Shown here: piece after piece, positions 60,543 to 64,000 of the stretch
How the letters are laid out: every line of letters begins with the position of its first letter
How positions within the stretch are numbered: position 1 is the stretch's first letter
Origin: Ischnura elegans
Taxonomy: Eukaryota; Arthropoda; Insecta; Odonata; Coenagrionidae
DNA length: 64,000 bases
NCBI RefSeq assembly: GCF_921293095.1
Contig: NC_060247.1
Location: 108,581,111-108,645,110 of the forward strand
Reading direction: 5' to 3'
Made by a program: the position numbers and the translations under genes
The notes under the pieces: generated by a model
The model's input: the letters and a program-made list of their open reading frames with translations, nothing else
The model's database searches: none
What the model was told of the DNA's origin: nothing

Positions 60543-60581
60543 AGTCTTGATAATGCTTCAGTGCAGTGAAACATGTCGACT
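60543..60581 (+). ncRNA. Hammerhead-like motif, site 6 inverted partner
   Basis: Plus-strand copy in the right arm. Stem I (AGTC/GACT), the core, GAAAC and the UC dinucleotide are kept; stem II is weaker. Confidence 0.42.
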
Positions 60582-60628
60582 GTAAATTAATAAATTTTAT
60601 GTGGAAAGTGCAAGTGTTTCACTGCATT

Positions 60629-61597
60629 TTTTAATCGCTGAATTTTATAACCGTGTAAAATTGCAAGTATTTATTTAAAAAAACATACAGCATATTCGAG
60701 ATCCAAGGTGTGAAAATAATCAGTGGCTAATATTTTTACAGGCTATATGAAATTGTAAATTGGTTCATAGCCCGCACGAGGACCACGGGTTGGCGACCCC
60801 TTCACTAGGGAACCATTCTAGAGAAAATAGTGAAAATTTAATCCGTATCGAGCACTCTCTCGACTATCAGCTCACAGGATATTATGTTGATGCTTCATTC
60901 ATTAAACCATGGATGACTCTTTGAAGTTCGGCTTTCACGCTGGGAATGCGTACCAAACCCATTGGCGGATTATTGCGAGTCCGTCACTCGCGCGGGAGAG
61001 TTTTCAAAACGAAGGCGGGGAGAGAGCGCCCGTCCTTCGGCGGCCCGTCCGACACCAACGCCTCAAAAACTTCGTCTTCGTCGAGAGTGACTTTGCCCCA
61101 CTTACCCAACAGCCCGGATACTCCGCAGACCTTGCCGGATATCACAATGGACGGAAGACGACCCGAGAGAGAGAGGATTTTCTAATGGACGCACATATCT
61201 TAAATGAGAGATCAAAAAAATCGGCACCCACAGGAATTTAAGATGAGAGAAAAAAAATCTGTGATTCTTGAGCGCCTGACCTTCGAACTAATTTGACTCC
61301 TCATCAGACGAGCAGGAAGTCGGCGGACACTCCCATGCAGGGTGATGGAGTAAATGTCAAGGCGAAGGTATGCATGAGTACATCAATCTAGATCACGGCT
61401 CTCTGCCAGGGTGCCGCTGATGACAGGCTGCATTCATTAAATAGTCAAGGTGTTGTGAAGTTTTGCTGACGGGAGCTTCACTGCTTTGAGCTATGACTGA
61501 GCCATGGACTGAACCACTAGAACGAATGTTTTGATGAAAACCAGTAGCCGTGGCTGGAAATAAATCGTGGGGAGATATGGGCCGAGGGGTGCGCTTA
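60629..61597. other. No gene seen; GC-rich patch
   Basis: 60,920-61,190 is CpG-rich with overlapping plus-strand frames (60,909-61,241; 60,946-61,185) that have no recognisable domain. Otherwise nothing is visible. Confidence 0.5.
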
Positions 61598-61864
61598 CAG
61601 TGGCGTAACTATAAGGAATATGCTTTGGGGGGATGAGGGAGACTTGGACAAGGGGCCAACTCCCCCCCCCTCAGGCAACGGTGGGGTCCAGGAGAATTTT
61701 TTTTAAATGACACGCCTAGAAATACATTTTACATCATTTTGGCAATTAAAATTTGGGTTTCACTCGTAATTCCGTGGGAAATCATCGCAACAGGGGAAAC
61801 ATTTCTCTGAAGCTTTGGAGAGGGATCTATCCCCTCATCCCTCCCCCCCATAGTTACGCCACTA
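61598..61864 (+). mobile_element. Non-autonomous hAT-like element, family B, copy 3
   Basis: Starts CAGTGGCGTAACTAT and ends ATAGTTACGCCACT, near-perfect inverted ends. It shares the internal TTTACATCATTTTGG stretch with the copy at 26,527-26,789. The flanking 8 bp (TGCGCTTA and a shifted TGCACTAT) agree only partly. Confidence 0.85.
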
Positions 61865-64000
61865 GTGCACTATATTCAGGGTTTTCCGAACCCAGCACTT
61901 CTGATCAACCTGCGTTATAATAGTTATCATTTTCCTGCATCGATAACGTGAAAAGTTTACCAGGTAATTACTTACCTGGTCATGAAAAATATGCATACTT
62001 AATATGCAGATAAATGTCAAGGGTCTACTCAAAATTTCAAGATGATAGCGTGAGTTTAAACAAGTAATTAAGGCCGTACCAAGCGGAGAGGGTTAAGGAG
62101 TTGAAACTCCCGCCCCCCGAATTTATACGAAATACAGTCCTAGTTGTACCCCTTCAAAATGGACCCTCCACCTCTATTATTTGGCGCCGGAATTTTTTTA
62201 TCTCTACGCATTAGTGAAAAAGAAGACGAAATGCGATTGGTCCAACGCAATACTCCGTCCTTATAAAACAGAACAACTTTTAAATATCGGGGGAAATTTG
62301 AACCCCAGGGATCCCTAACCTCTGGCAACGGTCTTGGCAACGAACATTGATTATATCTGAACAGGGAACACTTCAACGATATAAGAGGCGCAACGCGAGG
62401 AAACTGAAGGCAATGAGCAATCAAAAATTTAATGATAATATTGATTGAATTGTTTTATTACTAAAAAAGAAGAAAGAAAAGAATAGGAATTTGATTACAT
62501 TCACATTGTAGCAACCTTAGGCGAAGAACCTGTTTTATGGCTACCATTATATACAAAAAGGTCATGATCACATAGTAACATTTTTAGACACAGCATTGAA
62601 ATTTACAGTACATACAGCTTATCAAAGAAATATAACCTTCATAATTTGTCCTGCAAACAACCACGGCTGTATATTTTTCATTGTTGAGTAATAATTAATA
62701 ACAATTTAATATTGAAAAAGTAGGATATTGACACATTTTCCTACCGAAAATATAACAAGAGAAGCCGCTCATGAATAACGCGTCTAATTTTATATATTTT
62801 TAAAGCATTGAAGGTGCTTCCATCGTTCCAATTTATTGTCCGTTTATATTTCGTGATTGGAGGTAAAATTAATAGAAATAAATGACTTCATAAAAATCTG
62901 CAACGTGCTTCAAAAAAACCCCAAAGGTAATCATAAAGCTTGGTAAACGAAGGGCCGGATAACAAGTTCACCCCTGAGTAGAATGAATTAACCTGGCGAT
63001 TGGGTTGCCAATCGGATAAGCCCGGGAATTGCGTCTTTCCGATTTCTGATTACTGAATGTCACCTGGCAAGCTTCGTAGGAGATAACCCTATGCAATCGA
63101 TAAGAAACCTATCAAACTGTTTTCCCGCACTGAAATTTCAGTCAACTGAAGTGCCATTCCCATCCAACTAACGTAATTTAAATTCATTTATAGAATTAAT
63201 TCACTAATTACTTGGGAATAGTAGTTTTATTGCCTACTCTCCTTTTTCATTGTTACTCTAAAACTAAGACGTAAGACCTATATAAGACTAAAAGTACTTT
63301 TTGTCATAACGACTTTCAAATTCCAATTTCAACCAACTTTATTTATTACTGAACATTACTAAGATCGTCATGGGAGCCTCTACAAAACATTAACATTTTT
63401 ACACTTAATTTCAAATAAATAATTCAAAGAAAGCCCAATTTTTCATTGGTGGTCGACAAAACCTTCGACAAGAGCCCCAGCGCTTTACCTTTCTTCATCC
63501 ATTGTGCCTACTCAATGCTCGACCGGCCAGCCGCTTGTAGACAGGGGATGAGAGCAGCCATTGATCCCTATAGCCAGGACACAGCAACGCATAACGTATG
63601 TGATATTACAGGAAAAGTTTTTGCGTGCCAATTTGGCTTGGCCTTAGCCCCTTCAAATTGGAATATGCCTATTCCGCTTTGAAACAATTTCTCTACAGAC
63701 CTAACGTTTGATTCTCACACAAATCTGAGTAGCAATCAAAATTACTCTGATTCATTATAGGTGTCATTGTGTTTTCACCATTTTTTATTGTGATGAAAAC
63801 CGCCAGTTTGAAGCGTGACGTCCAAGCTTGTGGTAGCCATGGCAGGCGTGGCTGGTTCCCCGTGTCTAGTGTATCCTCTTTCCCTGAAATTTAACCTGCA
63901 TGGATATGGCACCTCTTAAAAATCGTGAGGTCTAAATGCTGGAGGCCCACCATCCGAAGGCTCCGGGCAACCTCTGGAAGCCTTCGGCTTTTTCAGCACC
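61865..64000. other. No gene seen
   Basis: AT-rich DNA. 62,069-62,152 looks like a third, partial copy of repeat D (ATACG, then a GTACCCC stretch). Open frames are under 95 codons with no recognisable product. Confidence 0.5.

Larger units (their letters stand above)
60441..60628. mobile_element. Palindromic element with two hammerhead-like motifs
   Basis: The left arm (60,441-60,530) and right arm (60,543-60,628) are reverse complements with few differences, sharing GTGAAACAC, GCACTTTCCACATAAAA and ACAGTCGACATGTTTC. Each arm ends, near the centre, in a hammerhead-like motif facing outward. No coding capacity. The layout matches the palindrome at 17,470-17,762, but the arm sequences are unrelated. 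Confidence 0.82.

Noticed and set aside
1-64000. CRISPR array, operon or prokaryotic genes
   Set aside because: No regularly spaced short repeats, no dense co-oriented frames and no ribosome binding sites. The repeats are eukaryotic transposable elements.

Overview
The window looks like a piece of an arthropod, most likely insect, nuclear genome. It is AT-rich, almost free of long open frames, and packed with repeats typical of arthropods: a Penelope-like element, RTE-like LINE remnants, tRNA-headed SINEs and many short non-autonomous hAT-type elements with CAGTGG-type ends and 8-bp target duplications. There is no bacterial gene organisation, and no CRISPR array or rRNA. The species cannot be named from the sequence. 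The only host gene I can support is a tRNA-Thr(CGT) at 307-378. I recognised no host protein-coding gene; long gene-free stretches are intergenic or intronic DNA.

Layout. 1-2740: the tRNA gene, AT-rich DNA and a degenerate SINE. 2740-8040: interleaved copies of an unnamed repeat family, split by a 5'-truncated RTE-like LINE (5053-6988) with a perfect 14-bp target duplication, then a 410-bp direct duplication. 8770-9490: tail of a second LINE. 11.9-14.1 kb: two copies of another repeat. 14.56-15.8 kb: a GC- and CpG-rich block that may be a promoter or first exon. 17.5-34.7 kb: palindromic elements, hAT-like elements of several families and a 212-bp tandem duplication. 38.2-41.6 kb: an inverted repeat pair and another inverted-repeat element. 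44.1-46.9 kb: a 174-bp tandem duplication with a third copy elsewhere. 50,471-53,287: a Penelope-like element with an open reverse transcriptase/GIY-YIG frame between inverted flanks. 53.7-54.3 kb: LINE and SINE fragments. 56.65 kb: a SINE with a target duplication. 59.3-61.9 kb: nested and palindromic elements.

The most interesting signal is a small RNA-like fold found at eight sites in five unrelated repeats, including both ends of the Penelope-like element and its 3' flank. It has the layout of a minimal type I hammerhead ribozyme: short stem I, a YUGANRA core, a stem II hairpin, GAAAC, a few bases, then U-C or U-U before the other strand of stem I. Seven of the eight keep stem I, although its sequence differs between families, and the tertiary 3-8 base pair is kept as C-G, U-A or U-G. 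Departures from the classical core (U at position 3, one extra base before stem II) mean activity is not assured. A ninth, broken site has a perfect core only. Hammerhead motifs are already known from Penelope-like elements; what deserves checking is this variant and its presence in palindromic elements without a reverse transcriptase.
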